From: UBA2883 sp964017965
GTDB lineage: Bacteria; Cyanobacteriota; Vampirovibrionia; Gastranaerophilales; Gastranaerophilaceae
Assembly: GCA_964017965.1 (NCBI GenBank)
Contig: CAXHNV010000001.1
Span: forward strand, 558,001 to 622,000
Direction of reading: 5' to 3'
Length of the DNA stretch: 64,000 nucleotides
A program made the position numbers and the translations under genes. A model generated the notes under the pieces. It saw only the letters and a program-made list of their open reading frames with translations, was not told where the DNA came from and did not search any database. Position 1 is the first letter of the stretch, and each line of letters opens with the position of its first letter. Shown piece after piece: positions 36,038 through 45,110 of this stretch.

Positions 36038-36622
36038 TTATACTTCTTTAGTAATAACTTTATCAATCATACCGTAAGTTAATGCTTCTTCCGGAGTCAT
36101 GATATAGTCTCTGTCAGTATCTTTTTCAATCTTAGCGATATCTTGTCCTGTGTTTGAAGCCAAGATTTCGTTTAATGTTTTCTTGATTCTCAAGATTTCT
36201 TGAGCTTGAATTTCGATATCTGTAGCTTGACCTTGAGCACCGCCTAAAGGTTGGTGAATAAGTACTCTTGAGTGAGGAAGAGCCATTCTCTTACCTTTTG
36301 TACCTGATGAAAGCAAGAACGCACCCATAGATGCTGCTTGACCTAAACAGATTGTGCTAACATCTGCTCTGATGTGCTGCATTGTATCGTAGATTGCTAA
36401 ACCTGCTGTTACACTACCGCCAGGGCTGTTGATATATAACATAATGTCTTTTTCAGGGTTTTCGCTGTCTAATAGTAATAACTGTGCTACTACTAAGTTA
36501 GCTACCATATCATCGATTTGTGTTCCCAAAAAGATGATTCTTTCTCTTAATAATCTTGAGAAGATATCGAACGAACGTTCGCCTCTGCTTGATTGTTCAA
36601 TTACAACAGGTACAAAACTCAT
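36038..36622 (-). CDS. clpP: ClpP, proteolytic subunit
   Basis: A 194-residue serine protease forming the tetradecameric chamber. The catalytic Ser is in GQAASMGAFLL, His in PHSRVLIHQPLGG and Asp in KDTDRDYIMTP. The N-terminal residues before VIEQSSRGERSFDIFSRLL may be processed. An AAGGGAA Shine-Dalgarno precedes the ATG. It lies between tig and clpX, a classical protein quality control cluster; co-transcription from upstream of tig is likely. Confidence 0.97.
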   Translation of the reverse strand: MSFVPVVIEQSSRGERSFDIFSRLLRERIIFLGTQIDDMVANLVVAQLLLLDSENPEKDIMLYINSPGGSVTAGLAIYDTMQHIRADVSTICLGQAASMGAFLLSSGTKGKRMALPHSRVLIHQPLGGAQGQATDIEIQAQEILRIKKTLNEILASNTGQDIAKIEKDTDRDYIMTPEEALTYGMIDKVITKEV

Positions 36623-36656
36623 TTTATAATTCCCTTTCTTTTAAAATTATACCTTC

Positions 36657-37958
36657 TTATTTTGCTTTTACAAATTTTACTTTGTTATTTTCTACCAAGA
36701 AATTGATAACTTTCTCGTTAAGTATTTGTTGAGAAATGTTATTAAGCATTCCAGGTGATTGTAACAAGTATTGGCTAAATGTTTCTTTATCCATTTGGTA
36801 CATAGCGCTAAGAGATTCAAACTTTTCATTCATAGATTCTTGATCTACTTTCAAACCTTCTTCTTTAGCGATTTTGTCAATGATTAAAGAGTTTTTGATT
36901 CTGAATACAGCATCTGAATTTAGTGTATCCATTATTGTATCTAAACCTTGAGTTTCAATAGCTTGTTCCCATGTGAAACCTTGAGTTTTTAGTTTTTGTT
37001 TATAGTCAGCTAATAGAGAATCAGCTTCTCTTTTAATCATAGCTTCGTGTATATCAATTTCTGTATTTTCGTGAATCTTGTCTAAGATAGCTTTTTCAGA
37101 AGCTTTCTTGTCAGAAGATTCTTTTTGTTTGTTCAAATAGTCTTGAATATCAGCTTTCAAATCGTCAACTGTTTTGAAAGGACCGACTTTTTGAGCGAAC
37201 TCATCTGTTAACTCAGGCATTACCTTTGTTTTGATTTCGTGGATAACGCATTTGAATACAGCAGGTTGACCTGCAAGTTTCTTTTCGTGATAAGTTTCAG
37301 GGAATGTAACATTGATGTCGAATTCCTTGTCGATTTCCTTATCAACTAACTGTTCTGCAAAACCTGGGATGAAGCTTGAATTAGCCAAATCCATTGTATA
37401 GTTTTTAGCGTCGCCGTGTTCGATTTTTTCGCCGTTTACATAACCGTCAAAGTCAAATACGATAACGTCATCAGCTTTAGTTTTTCTGTCAACAACGAGT
37501 TCTAATGTTGCAGATTGGCTCATAATGTTTTCTAAAGACTTGTCGAACGCGTCTTCAGGAATTTCGTATTCTTCGACTTCAACTGTCATATCTTTGTATT
37601 TTTTGATATTAACTTCCGGTTTAAGTTCGATTGTAGCAGTAACTTTAACGTCTTTGCCTACTTCAAACTCGTAGTTTTCAACTTTTGGCTGAGTTAAGAT
37701 GTCGAGTTCATTTTCAGTTATAACTCTGCTGAAAGCGCTTGGTAAAAGTGTTTCAAGAGCTTCTGTGATGATTCTTTCTTTACCTACCTGACGTTCAACG
37801 ATGTTTCTTGGCGCTTTACCGCGTCTGAAACCCGGAATGTTAACGTGTTGAGCATAAGTTTTAACAGCTCTGTTATAAGCTTCTAGCCCTTCTTTTGCAG
37901 GGATTTCAATATCAACTTTTGCAATGTTTTGTTCTTGTTTTTCAAAATCTATTTTCAT
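36657..37958 (-). CDS. tig: Trigger factor
   Basis: A 433-residue ribosome-bound chaperone and peptidyl-prolyl isomerase. The ribosome-binding signature GFRRGKAPRNIVERQVG is near residue 40; the central FKBP-type domain (about 150-235, DVIVFDFDGYVNGEKIEHG, FIPGFAEQLV) and helical C-terminal arms follow. The length is normal. AAAGGTG precedes the ATG. It is the first gene of tig-clpP-clpX. Confidence 0.96.
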   Translation of the reverse strand: MKIDFEKQEQNIAKVDIEIPAKEGLEAYNRAVKTYAQHVNIPGFRRGKAPRNIVERQVGKERIITEALETLLPSAFSRVITENELDILTQPKVENYEFEVGKDVKVTATIELKPEVNIKKYKDMTVEVEEYEIPEDAFDKSLENIMSQSATLELVVDRKTKADDVIVFDFDGYVNGEKIEHGDAKNYTMDLANSSFIPGFAEQLVDKEIDKEFDINVTFPETYHEKKLAGQPAVFKCVIHEIKTKVMPELTDEFAQKVGPFKTVDDLKADIQDYLNKQKESSDKKASEKAILDKIHENTEIDIHEAMIKREADSLLADYKQKLKTQGFTWEQAIETQGLDTIMDTLNSDAVFRIKNSLIIDKIAKEEGLKVDQESMNEKFESLSAMYQMDKETFSQYLLQSPGMLNNISQQILNEKVINFLVENNKVKFVKAK

Positions 37959-38044
37959 TTTTTCACCTTTATATGTTTAATATTACTAAAATACGTAATC
38001 TACCACTATAAGAGTAGCAAAAACAAGGTTTTTGTGCAAGAAAT

Positions 38045-39640
38045 TTACTGAACTTGACAATCTAACAATACAGCTTTTTTGCAGATAAATATTTCTTTTA
38101 GTGCGTTTTCAAGCTGTTGTTTTGATGAAACTTTGTAGCTTTGTATGCCATAAGCGCTTGCTACTTTTGAAAAATCGGGGTTAAGCATATCTGATTGATA
38201 CGTTTTGTTATAGTTTAGTTTTTGTGTTTTTGAAATCATTCCTAACGAGGAATTGTTCATTATAAATATTTTTATTGGCAGGTTGTATTGCGCAATTGTT
38301 CCAAGCTCTTGTATGTTCATCTGGAATGAACCGTCACCTGTGATGTTCATTACTAAAGCGTTTGGGTTTGCGATTTGAGCACCTATTGCAGCAGGTAATC
38401 CAAATCCCATTGTACCAAGACCGCCTGAAGTCAAGAAATGGCTTGAATCTGAGGTTTTAAAGGTTTTTGCACATTCAATCTGGTGTAAACCCACATCTGT
38501 CGTTATTGTCGGATAATATCTTTTTGTATACTCGTGGATAGTGTTAAGCACGGTTTCTGTTGTGAATTTTGAAGGTTCTATAGTCACAGTTTCTTTGGTG
38601 AAGCTTTCTATCCAATGATAATTCACGTTAAATAGGATGTTTTGAGCTTTTGTTGTTCCGATTATATGTTGAAGAATAACATTCGATTCACCTATAAGGT
38701 TACGTTCAATTTTGACGTTTGGTGAATTGTTTTCTTCTATATTGATATTGTAGATTTTGGCTTTTTTGAGAAATGCCGGCTTATTTGATGTTGTTCTATT
38801 AGTAAACCTTGTTCCGACAGCAATTACTATATCGGCGTTTTCAATCTTTTTGTTAAGATATTCATCACCGTTTGAGCCAATCATTCCGAGTGAGATTTCA
38901 TCAGCACAGCCTGTCCCCATCATAGTGTTAACAACAGGGATATGCGAAAGCTTTGCAAACTCAAGGATTTCTTGTTTTGCACCTTTAGCTCCGCCTCCGA
39001 CTATCATAACAGGTGATTTTGCGTTACTCAATGATTTAAGCATTTCTTTAACGTAAGAATGCGGTGCTCCGACTTTTATTTCTTGCTGAACCTTGTAATC
39101 ATAAGTATTTTGTGTCTGTTCATTCAGAATAGAGTTTTTAACAGTTACTACTACAGGACCCTGCGGTATTTTTGTTGCTTCTGAAATAGCTGTTTTAATC
39201 GTCTTTTCTATATCATCGGCGCTGTTTATTTCATAACAGTTTTTTGTACAAGGTTTAGCAATATTTATAATATCAATATCCTGAAACTCGTTCTGTTCAC
39301 GGTTTTCAACCTGACCGGTTATAACTACAAGAGGGGTTCTGTCAAGGTATGCGTTCGCTAACCCAGTTACTACGTTAGAAAACCCGGGACCTGAGGTTAC
39401 AAGAACTACCCCGCATTTGTTTTTGGCTTTGCTGTAGCCTTCTGCTGCGTGAATTGCGCCCTGTTCGTGTCTTGTAAGATAATGAGTAATCTTTTTTGTA
39501 TGTGAAAGTGCGTCATATACCGGTAAAATAGGTGCACCGGGATACCCGAAAACAGTATCTATACCGCTTTCTGTGAGTAAATTAACCAAATATTGTGCGC
39601 CTGAAACGGTGTTGGTAGTTTTTAATGAACATTTTCGCAT
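38045..39640 (-). CDS. Acetolactate synthase-like ThDP enzyme (large subunit)
   Basis: A 531-residue thiamine-diphosphate enzyme of the acetohydroxyacid synthase group. The catalytic Glu lies in RHEQGAIHAAEGYSK, the FAD/CoA-like middle domain in PVMIVGGGAKGAKQE, and the ThDP/Mg motif in GDGSFQMNIQELGT ... IFIMNNSSLG. Members condense pyruvate to acetolactate or 2-aceto-2-hydroxybutyrate for branched-chain amino acids. No ilvN or ilvC is adjacent, so a catabolic ALS or other ThDP enzyme cannot be excluded. No Shine-Dalgarno; TAGAAT lies 6 nt before the ATG. Confidence 0.85.
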   Translation of the reverse strand: MRKCSLKTTNTVSGAQYLVNLLTESGIDTVFGYPGAPILPVYDALSHTKKITHYLTRHEQGAIHAAEGYSKAKNKCGVVLVTSGPGFSNVVTGLANAYLDRTPLVVITGQVENREQNEFQDIDIINIAKPCTKNCYEINSADDIEKTIKTAISEATKIPQGPVVVTVKNSILNEQTQNTYDYKVQQEIKVGAPHSYVKEMLKSLSNAKSPVMIVGGGAKGAKQEILEFAKLSHIPVVNTMMGTGCADEISLGMIGSNGDEYLNKKIENADIVIAVGTRFTNRTTSNKPAFLKKAKIYNINIEENNSPNVKIERNLIGESNVILQHIIGTTKAQNILFNVNYHWIESFTKETVTIEPSKFTTETVLNTIHEYTKRYYPTITTDVGLHQIECAKTFKTSDSSHFLTSGGLGTMGFGLPAAIGAQIANPNALVMNITGDGSFQMNIQELGTIAQYNLPIKIFIMNNSSLGMISKTQKLNYNKTYQSDMLNPDFSKVASAYGIQSYKVSSKQQLENALKEIFICKKAVLLDCQVQ

Positions 39641-39646
39641 ACTGTT

Positions 39647-39652
39647 ATTCTA
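39647..39652 (-). promoter_or_regulatory. -10 box abutting the acetolactate synthase-like start
   Basis: TAGAAT on the minus strand, 6 nt before ATG, no Shine-Dalgarno. Confidence 0.45.
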
Positions 39653-39690
39653 TAACAAAAATATTGAACTGATTGCGTTTCAGACATGTT

Positions 39691-39757
39691 TGTAACGGAA
39701 TGTAAACAAACATGTAGTCAAAAAATCAATTTTTCTGTTAGTATATACTTTATATAT
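39691..39757 (+). promoter_or_regulatory. TGTAA-repeat promoter of the RHH gene
   Basis: TGTAAC at 39691, TGTAAA at 39701 and TGTAGT at 39713, then TATATA at 39751 within AGTATATACTTTATATAT. The spacing (60, 50, 38 nt) is identical to that at 46397-46462, where the same 18-mer occurs. Confidence 0.65.
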
Positions 39758-39799
39758 ACACGAGGACGAACGAAAAATTTTATAAGGAGAAATTAACGA

Positions 39800-39988
39800 A
39801 TGGCAAGAGTATTGATTTCAATGCCGGAGAGATTTTTGGATGAGATTGATGAAGTAGCATCAGGCGAAAATCGCTCAAGATCAGAATTGATTAGAGAAGC
39901 ATTACGTACGTATATGCACAAAAACAGAGTAAGAAACGTTGCATTGGCGAACGAAAATGCAGAGAAATTGGCGGCTTTATTAGACTAG
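39800..39988 (+). CDS. Ribbon-helix-helix (CopG/MetJ-Arc) DNA-binding protein
   Basis: A 62-residue regulator. The N-terminal strand ARVLISMPERFLDEIDEVA, the turn GENRSRSELIREALRTYM and a basic tail match CopG-type ribbon-helix-helix proteins, which bind DNA as dimers, often to short repeated sites. AAGGAG lies upstream of the ATG. No toxin gene is adjacent, so it is more likely a stand-alone regulator than an antitoxin. Its own promoter carries the TGTAA direct repeats, so autoregulation is a testable guess. Confidence 0.85.
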   Translation: MARVLISMPERFLDEIDEVASGENRSRSELIREALRTYMHKNRVRNVALANENAEKLAALLD

Positions 39989-40074
39989 GGCTAAGGAATT
40001 TATTGGACAGGAAGTCATCTTTGATGACAAAAAACAACGCAAGGAAAACTTATAAGGAAAAGAAATTAGGATTT

Positions 40075-40107
40075 AAAAAACCGACTCCAGAGGAGCCGGT
40101 TTTTTTT
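40075..40107. terminator. Terminator between the RHH gene and tsf
   Basis: CCGACTCC / GGAGCCGG (one mismatch) with AGA loop, flanked by A- and T-runs; can act both ways. Confidence 0.8.
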
Positions 40108-40124
40108 AGTCTTGTTTATATAAA

Positions 40125-40988
40125 CTAAGCTTTGATTTGACCCATAACTTCTTCAGCGAAGTTTTCAGATCTTTTTTCAAGACCTTCACCAAGAACGAAT
40201 CTTTCGAACTTAACAACGTTAAGTTTGCCTGAGATAAGTTGTTCGATTGTTAAATCAGGGTTCTTAACAAATGGTTGTTCTAACAAACATCTTTGAGCCA
40301 TAAGTTTGTTAACACGGCCTTCAACGATTTTTTCTCTGATTTGTTCAGGTTTGTTAGCAAGGTCTTCTTTACCCATTTCGATTCTCTTTTCTTCTTCAAG
40401 AACAGAAGCAGGGATTTCGTTTCTTGAAACGAATTCAGGAGCTGAAGATGCGATGTGTAAACATACATCTTTAGCTAATTCAGCATCAGCAGCAGAAGTT
40501 TCTAACAATACACCGATTTTACCGTTGTGGATGTAAGTTGCAACGTTACCTTCATAACGAACGAATCTTCTGATAGTGATTTTTTCACCGATTGAAGAGA
40601 TTTTTTCTTTCAATACTTCAGAGATAGCTTTACCGCATTTAGGGCAAGTCATAGCTTCTAAAGCAGCAACGTCAGCAGGGTTCATCTTAGCAACCATTTC
40701 TGCTAAACCGTTTGTTAACTCGATGAATTCATCGTTTTTAGCAACGAAGTCTGTTTCACAGTTAACTTCAATCATAGCGCCGCAAGAATCATCGATATAA
40801 GATGCGATTCTGCCTTCAGCAGCAATTCTGCCCATTTTCTTTTCAGCAGAAGCGATACCTTTTTGACGAAGTACTTCCATTGCTTTTTCCATATCACCGT
40901 CAACTTCTACAAGAGCGTTTTTTGCAGCCATCATACCTGCACCGGTCTTGTCACGAAGTTCTTTTACCATTGTAGCTGTAATATTCAT
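40125..40988 (-). CDS. tsf: Elongation factor Ts
   Basis: A 287-residue nucleotide-exchange factor for EF-Tu. N-terminal signature ITATMVKELRDKTGAGMMAAKNALVE, then EVNCETDFVAKNDEF and LEQPFVKNPDLTIEQ. An unusual CPKCGKAISEVLKEK occurs near residue 115, before the usual GEKITIRRF; only one CxxC is present, so a zinc site would need other ligands. The gene follows rpsB after 27 nt on the minus strand, the usual rpsB-tsf order. Confidence 0.97.
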   Translation of the reverse strand: MNITATMVKELRDKTGAGMMAAKNALVEVDGDMEKAMEVLRQKGIASAEKKMGRIAAEGRIASYIDDSCGAMIEVNCETDFVAKNDEFIELTNGLAEMVAKMNPADVAALEAMTCPKCGKAISEVLKEKISSIGEKITIRRFVRYEGNVATYIHNGKIGVLLETSAADAELAKDVCLHIASSAPEFVSRNEIPASVLEEEKRIEMGKEDLANKPEQIREKIVEGRVNKLMAQRCLLEQPFVKNPDLTIEQLISGKLNVVKFERFVLGEGLEKRSENFAEEVMGQIKA

Positions 40989-41015
40989 TTTATAATTTCT
41001 CCATTTTTTATTTAA

Positions 41016-41786
41016 TTAAGCATTTACAGTTTCTTCAGCTTTAACGCCTGCGTCTTCTGCAGTGATTGATTCTAACTTTTTGCCTTCAGTTGCTTTGTTT
41101 GCACGAAGTTCTTTACCTTCTGCAACAGCGTCAGCAAGTTTAGAAGTAATCAATTTTACTGAACGGATAGCGTCGTCGTTACCAGGGATTAGGTAATCAA
41201 CGTTATCAGGGTCAGCGTCTGTATCAGCTAAACAAACAACAGGGATGTTAAGTTTGTTAGCTTCAGCGATAGCGATAGCTTCTTTCTTTTGGTCAACAAC
41301 GAAGATGATGTCAGGAAGACCTCTCATCTCTTTGATACCGCCTAAAGTTTTGCTTAATTTAGCTAATTGTCTTGCTAATTGAGCTTGTTCTTTTTTAGGT
41401 AATTTTTCAACGTGACCTGATTCAACGAATTCTTCTAATTCTCTAAGTTTATTAACACGAGCTCTGATTGTGTCAAAGTTAGTAAGCATACCGCCTAACC
41501 ATCTTCTGTTGATGTAGTAAGCGCCAACTCTTTTTGCTTCTTCAGCAACTACTTCTGCAGCTTGTTTTTTAGTACCAACAAAAAGCACGTTTTTGTTTTT
41601 AGCTGCATAATCTCTAACAACTTCATAAGCTTTATCTAATAAATCAGTTGTTTTTCTTAAGTCAAGAACGTAGATACCGTTACGAGGACCATAGATGTAA
41701 GGTCTCATTTTAGGGTTCCAGTGTCTTGTTTGGTGACCGAAGTGTACACCAGCTTCTAATAATTCTACTAATGATGCTACTGCCAT
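41016..41786 (-). CDS. rpsB: 30S ribosomal protein S2
   Basis: A 256-residue ribosomal protein. Signatures: LLEAGVHFGHQTRHWNPKM at the start, FVGTKKQAAEVV, RWLGGMLTNF and PVVCLADTDADPDNVDYLIPGNDDAIRS. A C-terminal tail of about 30 residues is charged and variable. An AAGGAG precedes the ATG, with an AGTATAAT box about 40 nt further upstream on the minus strand. First gene of rpsB-tsf. Confidence 0.97.
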   Translation of the reverse strand: MAVASLVELLEAGVHFGHQTRHWNPKMRPYIYGPRNGIYVLDLRKTTDLLDKAYEVVRDYAAKNKNVLFVGTKKQAAEVVAEEAKRVGAYYINRRWLGGMLTNFDTIRARVNKLRELEEFVESGHVEKLPKKEQAQLARQLAKLSKTLGGIKEMRGLPDIIFVVDQKKEAIAIAEANKLNIPVVCLADTDADPDNVDYLIPGNDDAIRSVKLITSKLADAVAEGKELRANKATEGKKLESITAEDAGVKAEETVNA

Positions 41787-41924
41787 AGCATTTCTCCTTA
41801 TATTAATGTGTTTTACTACGGATTATACTGCTCCATCTTTTTTATTAAAGACTAGGGCAAAGCCTATCGACCAGTGTAATCAAATTAATGATATTACAAA
41901 CATGTTAATTAAACAAATTGCAAT

Positions 41925-41987
41925 TGTAACGAATTGTAAAACATGTAAACCATGATGAAATCAGGGTTTCGGGAAAAACTTTATATA
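41925..41987 (+). promoter_or_regulatory. TGTAA-repeat promoter of the 472-aa gene
   Basis: TGTAAC at 41925, TGTAAA at 41935 and TGTAAA at 41944, then TATATA at 41982 (57, 47, 38 nt). TATATA sits in ACTTTATATA. A leader of about 75 nt follows before the ATG. Confidence 0.65.
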
Positions 41988-42063
41988 CATGTAAAACAAG
42001 ATGAGAGCAAAATAAAAACAATCGCAGATTGTTTTACACAGTGTTACACCCGGAGAGACTATT

Positions 42064-43482
42064 ATGGCTATTACAGACCGTACATATGCGTTTCAAAGTT
42101 ATATTAATAGCGGAAATACAAGTAATTATTTAGTTAATTCCACTGGTATTGCTAACGCCGGCGGTACTGATGCTGCGTCGATAGTAGGTGGCATATTCAA
42201 TGTCGCAGCAACTATTGGTATGGCAGCTATGGCTGGTAATTCAAATATTAGTGGTGCTAGTGGATCAACTTCTGCCCCAACTGCAACTTTATCCGGTTTG
42301 GCAACTTCATCACAGATGGCTTGTAGCAAATTTGAATCCGCAAAGGGTTCTTATGAAACATGTAAAAATGAACTGACAGCTTTAGAGGCTAGAAAAGCTA
42401 ATGCTGAAAATGCCGATTTGCCAAATCTTGCTGACTTCACCAGCAGCCCAGCATATACAGAATTTAAAGCATTAAAGGATTCTCTTCCTGGTATTCAAAC
42501 TGCAATTAACACAATAACGAATACAAAAAGTGCATTAGCAGTTCAAGAAGCGATGATTAATACTAATGGTCTTAGTGGAACAGGAAAAAATCTAATTGCT
42601 GGTATTGATCTTCAAAATGCAACAGGACCTTGTGCTGCTTCTAAAATCACTGCTGATAAATATCCACAATCAACTGAAAATGGTGCTACCGGTCAAAATC
42701 AAACGTATTTGAATGACCTTGCTGCTGCTCAAAAAATAGATAATGCTATTGTTCAAAGAACTACAATAAAAACAGGCTTACTCACTACATATAATAATTT
42801 GAGTGTACCTAATGGTATTACTAAACAACCTATGACGGAAAGCAATAGTGCTGATGATATTTTATCGGCTCTTAATACGCTTAAAACAAATGTGCAACAA
42901 ACAATTAATACAAAAGGTCAAGAAACAATAACTGTTGGCGAAGGCGAAAATGCAGTGACGAAAACAGTTGCCGATGTATATGCTGGTAAAGCTACATTCG
43001 ATCAAGCTCAAGATGATAAAGGTCTGTCAGGTGACAATACGCTTGCCAAGCAGATTGAACGGAAAAAGTCAGAGCTTGCTACAAAAAGATCTGCTGTTAC
43101 AGCCTGCGAATCCGATTTGATTGCAGCGAGGGATAGTCTTACTTCTGCATTAAATCAAATAATCACCGTTGAAACTGAAAAAAGTCAATATGAACAGTCA
43201 GAACGCGACTTGAGTGCGGCTAAAGCTGATAATAAGAAAGGAAGAAATGTCTTCCAAAGAATGTTTGGTCGTAAGAAAAATGCAGGTGCACAACAAGCAT
43301 TAAGCGATGCTAAAACTACTCGTAAAACTGAAAAGGGTCAATATGAAAATGCTAGTGCTCAGTTTACAGGTACATATGCAGATGCAAATGTTGGAATGAA
43401 GAATGTAATTGCTGGTCAGTTAGACCTTGTAAACGCAAAATTAGCAGAGATTGCCGCGATTAAAGCTGAAGCAACAACATAA
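42064..43482 (+). CDS. Ala/Thr-rich coiled-coil protein of unknown function
   Basis: A 472-residue protein. The N-terminal 100 residues are Ser/Gly/Ala/Thr-rich with a hydrophobic stretch (SIVGGIFNVAATIGMAAMAG, about 39-58) but no canonical signal peptide. The rest is predicted coiled coil from its heptad-like Leu/Ala pattern, with two basic patches (KADNKKGRNVFQRMFGRKKN near 400). Few aromatic residues. GGAGAG precedes the ATG. Composition suggests a surface or export-apparatus protein, but nothing proves it. No family recognised. Confidence 0.7.
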   Translation: MAITDRTYAFQSYINSGNTSNYLVNSTGIANAGGTDAASIVGGIFNVAATIGMAAMAGNSNISGASGSTSAPTATLSGLATSSQMACSKFESAKGSYETCKNELTALEARKANAENADLPNLADFTSSPAYTEFKALKDSLPGIQTAINTITNTKSALAVQEAMINTNGLSGTGKNLIAGIDLQNATGPCAASKITADKYPQSTENGATGQNQTYLNDLAAAQKIDNAIVQRTTIKTGLLTTYNNLSVPNGITKQPMTESNSADDILSALNTLKTNVQQTINTKGQETITVGEGENAVTKTVADVYAGKATFDQAQDDKGLSGDNTLAKQIERKKSELATKRSAVTACESDLIAARDSLTSALNQIITVETEKSQYEQSERDLSAAKADNKKGRNVFQRMFGRKKNAGAQQALSDAKTTRKTEKGQYENASAQFTGTYADANVGMKNVIAGQLDLVNAKLAEIAAIKAEATT

Positions 43483-43510
43483 CCAAAAAAAGAATTTCAA
43501 AGAGTAATAA

Positions 43511-43545
43511 AACAATCGGCGGGCTTGAAAAGCCCGCCGATTGTT
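43511..43545. terminator. Strong bidirectional terminator
   Basis: 16-bp perfect stem AACAATCGGCGGGCTT / AAGCCCGCCGATTGTT with a GAA loop, between convergent genes. Confidence 0.9.
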
Positions 43546-43547
43546 AT

Positions 43548-44561
43548 TTATAATATAGTCTTGTGTACAACCGGTGCTATCTGCTTTAAATCTTCGTACA
43601 ATTCTTTGTACTCATCCGGATACAATGATTGTGCCCCGTCACACATTGCGTTATCAGCATCATAATGTACCTCAATCAGCAATCCGTCACACCCCGCAGC
43701 AACACTCGCCCTCGACATCGGTGCAACCTTATCTCTCAACCCCGTTCCGTGACTTGGGTCAGTAATAATAGGCAAATGACTCAATTTCTTTATAACAGGT
43801 ATTGCCGATAAATCTAAAGTGTTTCTCGTGTATTTCTCAAATGTTCTTATCCCTCTCTCACATAAAATAACATTAGGGTTCCCGCTTGATACAATATACT
43901 CAGCAGACAACAATAATTCTTCGAATGTTGCCGATAACCCGCGTTTTAATATAATAGGTTTACCAACCCTACCCATATCCTTAAGCAAGTTATAATTCTG
44001 CATATTCCTTGCACCAATCTGAAAAATATCAACATATTTCTCAAACATATCTATCTGAGAGTTCTCCATAATCTCCGATGTCACAGCCATTCCATGATTA
44101 TCCGCCACACTTCTGATTATCTTTAAACCCTCTTCGCCCATTCCCTGAAAAGCGTAAGGCGATGTTCTTGGCTTGAACGCTCCGCCTCTCAAAATCTTAA
44201 CATTGGATTTCTTAAGCGCTTCAGCAGTCTTATCCATTTGCTCATAACTCTCAACAGTACAAGGTCCTGCAATCAATCCGACATGACCACCACCAAATTT
44301 CACACCATTAACTTCAATAATAGTGTCCTCAGGCTTAAAAATCCTGCTGGTTAACTTATACCCCGATGATATCTTGATAACCTCCTGAACACCTTCTAAG
44401 AGCTCAATATTTCTAGGGTCGATATTAGTTGAACCTATAGCACCAATAATTGTCTGTAATTCACCAACAGATATATGTGCCTTAAACCCCTTGCTCTCAA
44501 TAAAATCTACTACCTTATCCACGCACTGTTCGCTTACGTGTTCACGCATGATTATAAGCAT
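43548..44561 (-). CDS. aroF: 3-deoxy-7-phosphoheptulonate (DAHP) synthase
   Basis: Condenses PEP and erythrose 4-phosphate, the first shikimate step. The protein has 337 residues: an N-terminal ferredoxin-like regulatory domain (LIIMREHVSEQCVDKVVDFIESKG) and a type I-beta barrel with GPCTVESYEQM, RGGAFKPRTSPYAFQG, QIGARNMQNYNLLK and DPSHGTGLRDKV. This is the Bacillus/Thermotoga-like class. GAGGAT lies before the ATG at 44561. With pheA and PabABC it marks aromatic synthesis. Confidence 0.95.
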   Translation of the reverse strand: MLIIMREHVSEQCVDKVVDFIESKGFKAHISVGELQTIIGAIGSTNIDPRNIELLEGVQEVIKISSGYKLTSRIFKPEDTIIEVNGVKFGGGHVGLIAGPCTVESYEQMDKTAEALKKSNVKILRGGAFKPRTSPYAFQGMGEEGLKIIRSVADNHGMAVTSEIMENSQIDMFEKYVDIFQIGARNMQNYNLLKDMGRVGKPIILKRGLSATFEELLLSAEYIVSSGNPNVILCERGIRTFEKYTRNTLDLSAIPVIKKLSHLPIITDPSHGTGLRDKVAPMSRASVAAGCDGLLIEVHYDADNAMCDGAQSLYPDEYKELYEDLKQIAPVVHKTIL

Positions 44562-44618
44562 ATCTTCTTCATCCTCTATAAGTTTTTAACATCAAAAGTG
44601 TAACGTAAATATAAACAA

Positions 44619-44647
44619 TTTACAAATATTATAGAATATTGTATAAT
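44619..44647 (+). promoter_or_regulatory. Promoter of the duplicated RWYD-motif gene
   Basis: TTTACA, 17-nt spacer, TATAAT, about 39 nt before the ATG at 44686. A TGTAAC lies 43 nt before the -10, not at the spacing of the TGTAA group. Confidence 0.55.
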
Positions 44648-44685
44648 TTGAATATAAGTATATGCATCGTAATAGGAGAACGGGT

Positions 44686-45081
44686 ATGAAAGAAGAATTC
44701 ACTACAAGCACAAGACGTTGGTACGATCAAGACCCTGTTTTGTCTTCTGCTATGAAAACGCTTGAAGAATCAAATGATGATACCCAAATCAAAATTGCTT
44801 TGAATCTTATTAAGATTATTACAGAACATAATCTTACAGAATCATCTTACGAAGAAGTGTCAGATATTATCAACGCAACAGAAGTTGATTTATCAACCCA
44901 AAAACGTAACCGTTGGTACGATATTGATGAAACACTTAGAACAGCAATAAGCATGTTGCAAAATTGCCCTGAAGATACACGAAAAGTTATCGCAGTCGAA
45001 ATGGCTAAAATGGTTGTCGAAGAAATCAAAAAAGAAGAAGAGGAAGACGACGATTTCGAAGAACGACTTGATCAAGAATAA
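44686..45081 (+). CDS. Hypothetical acidic protein with two RWYD repeats
   Basis: A 131-residue protein made of two copies of one unit of about 55 residues: RRWYDQDPVLSSAMKTLEES..DTQIKIALNLIKII and NRWYDIDETLRTAISMLQNC..DTRKVIAVEMAKMV. Shared positions are RWYD-x-D-x2-L, A, L, DT, IA and K. The tail is strongly acidic (EEEEDDDFEE). It is cytoplasmic; family unknown to me. AGGAG lies 7 nt before ATG 44686. The WG-repeat gene follows after 29 nt and may be co-transcribed. Confidence 0.75.
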   Translation: MKEEFTTSTRRWYDQDPVLSSAMKTLEESNDDTQIKIALNLIKIITEHNLTESSYEEVSDIINATEVDLSTQKRNRWYDIDETLRTAISMLQNCPEDTRKVIAVEMAKMVVEEIKKEEEEDDDFEERLDQE

Positions 45082-45110
45082 CGCTAAATAGTCGGAATAG
45101 TTTTGGAGCT

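Noticed and set aside
40024..40122. Short open frame after the RHH gene, a possible toxin partner
   Set aside because: It overlaps the terminator, is very short and has no Shine-Dalgarno; no toxin-like features.
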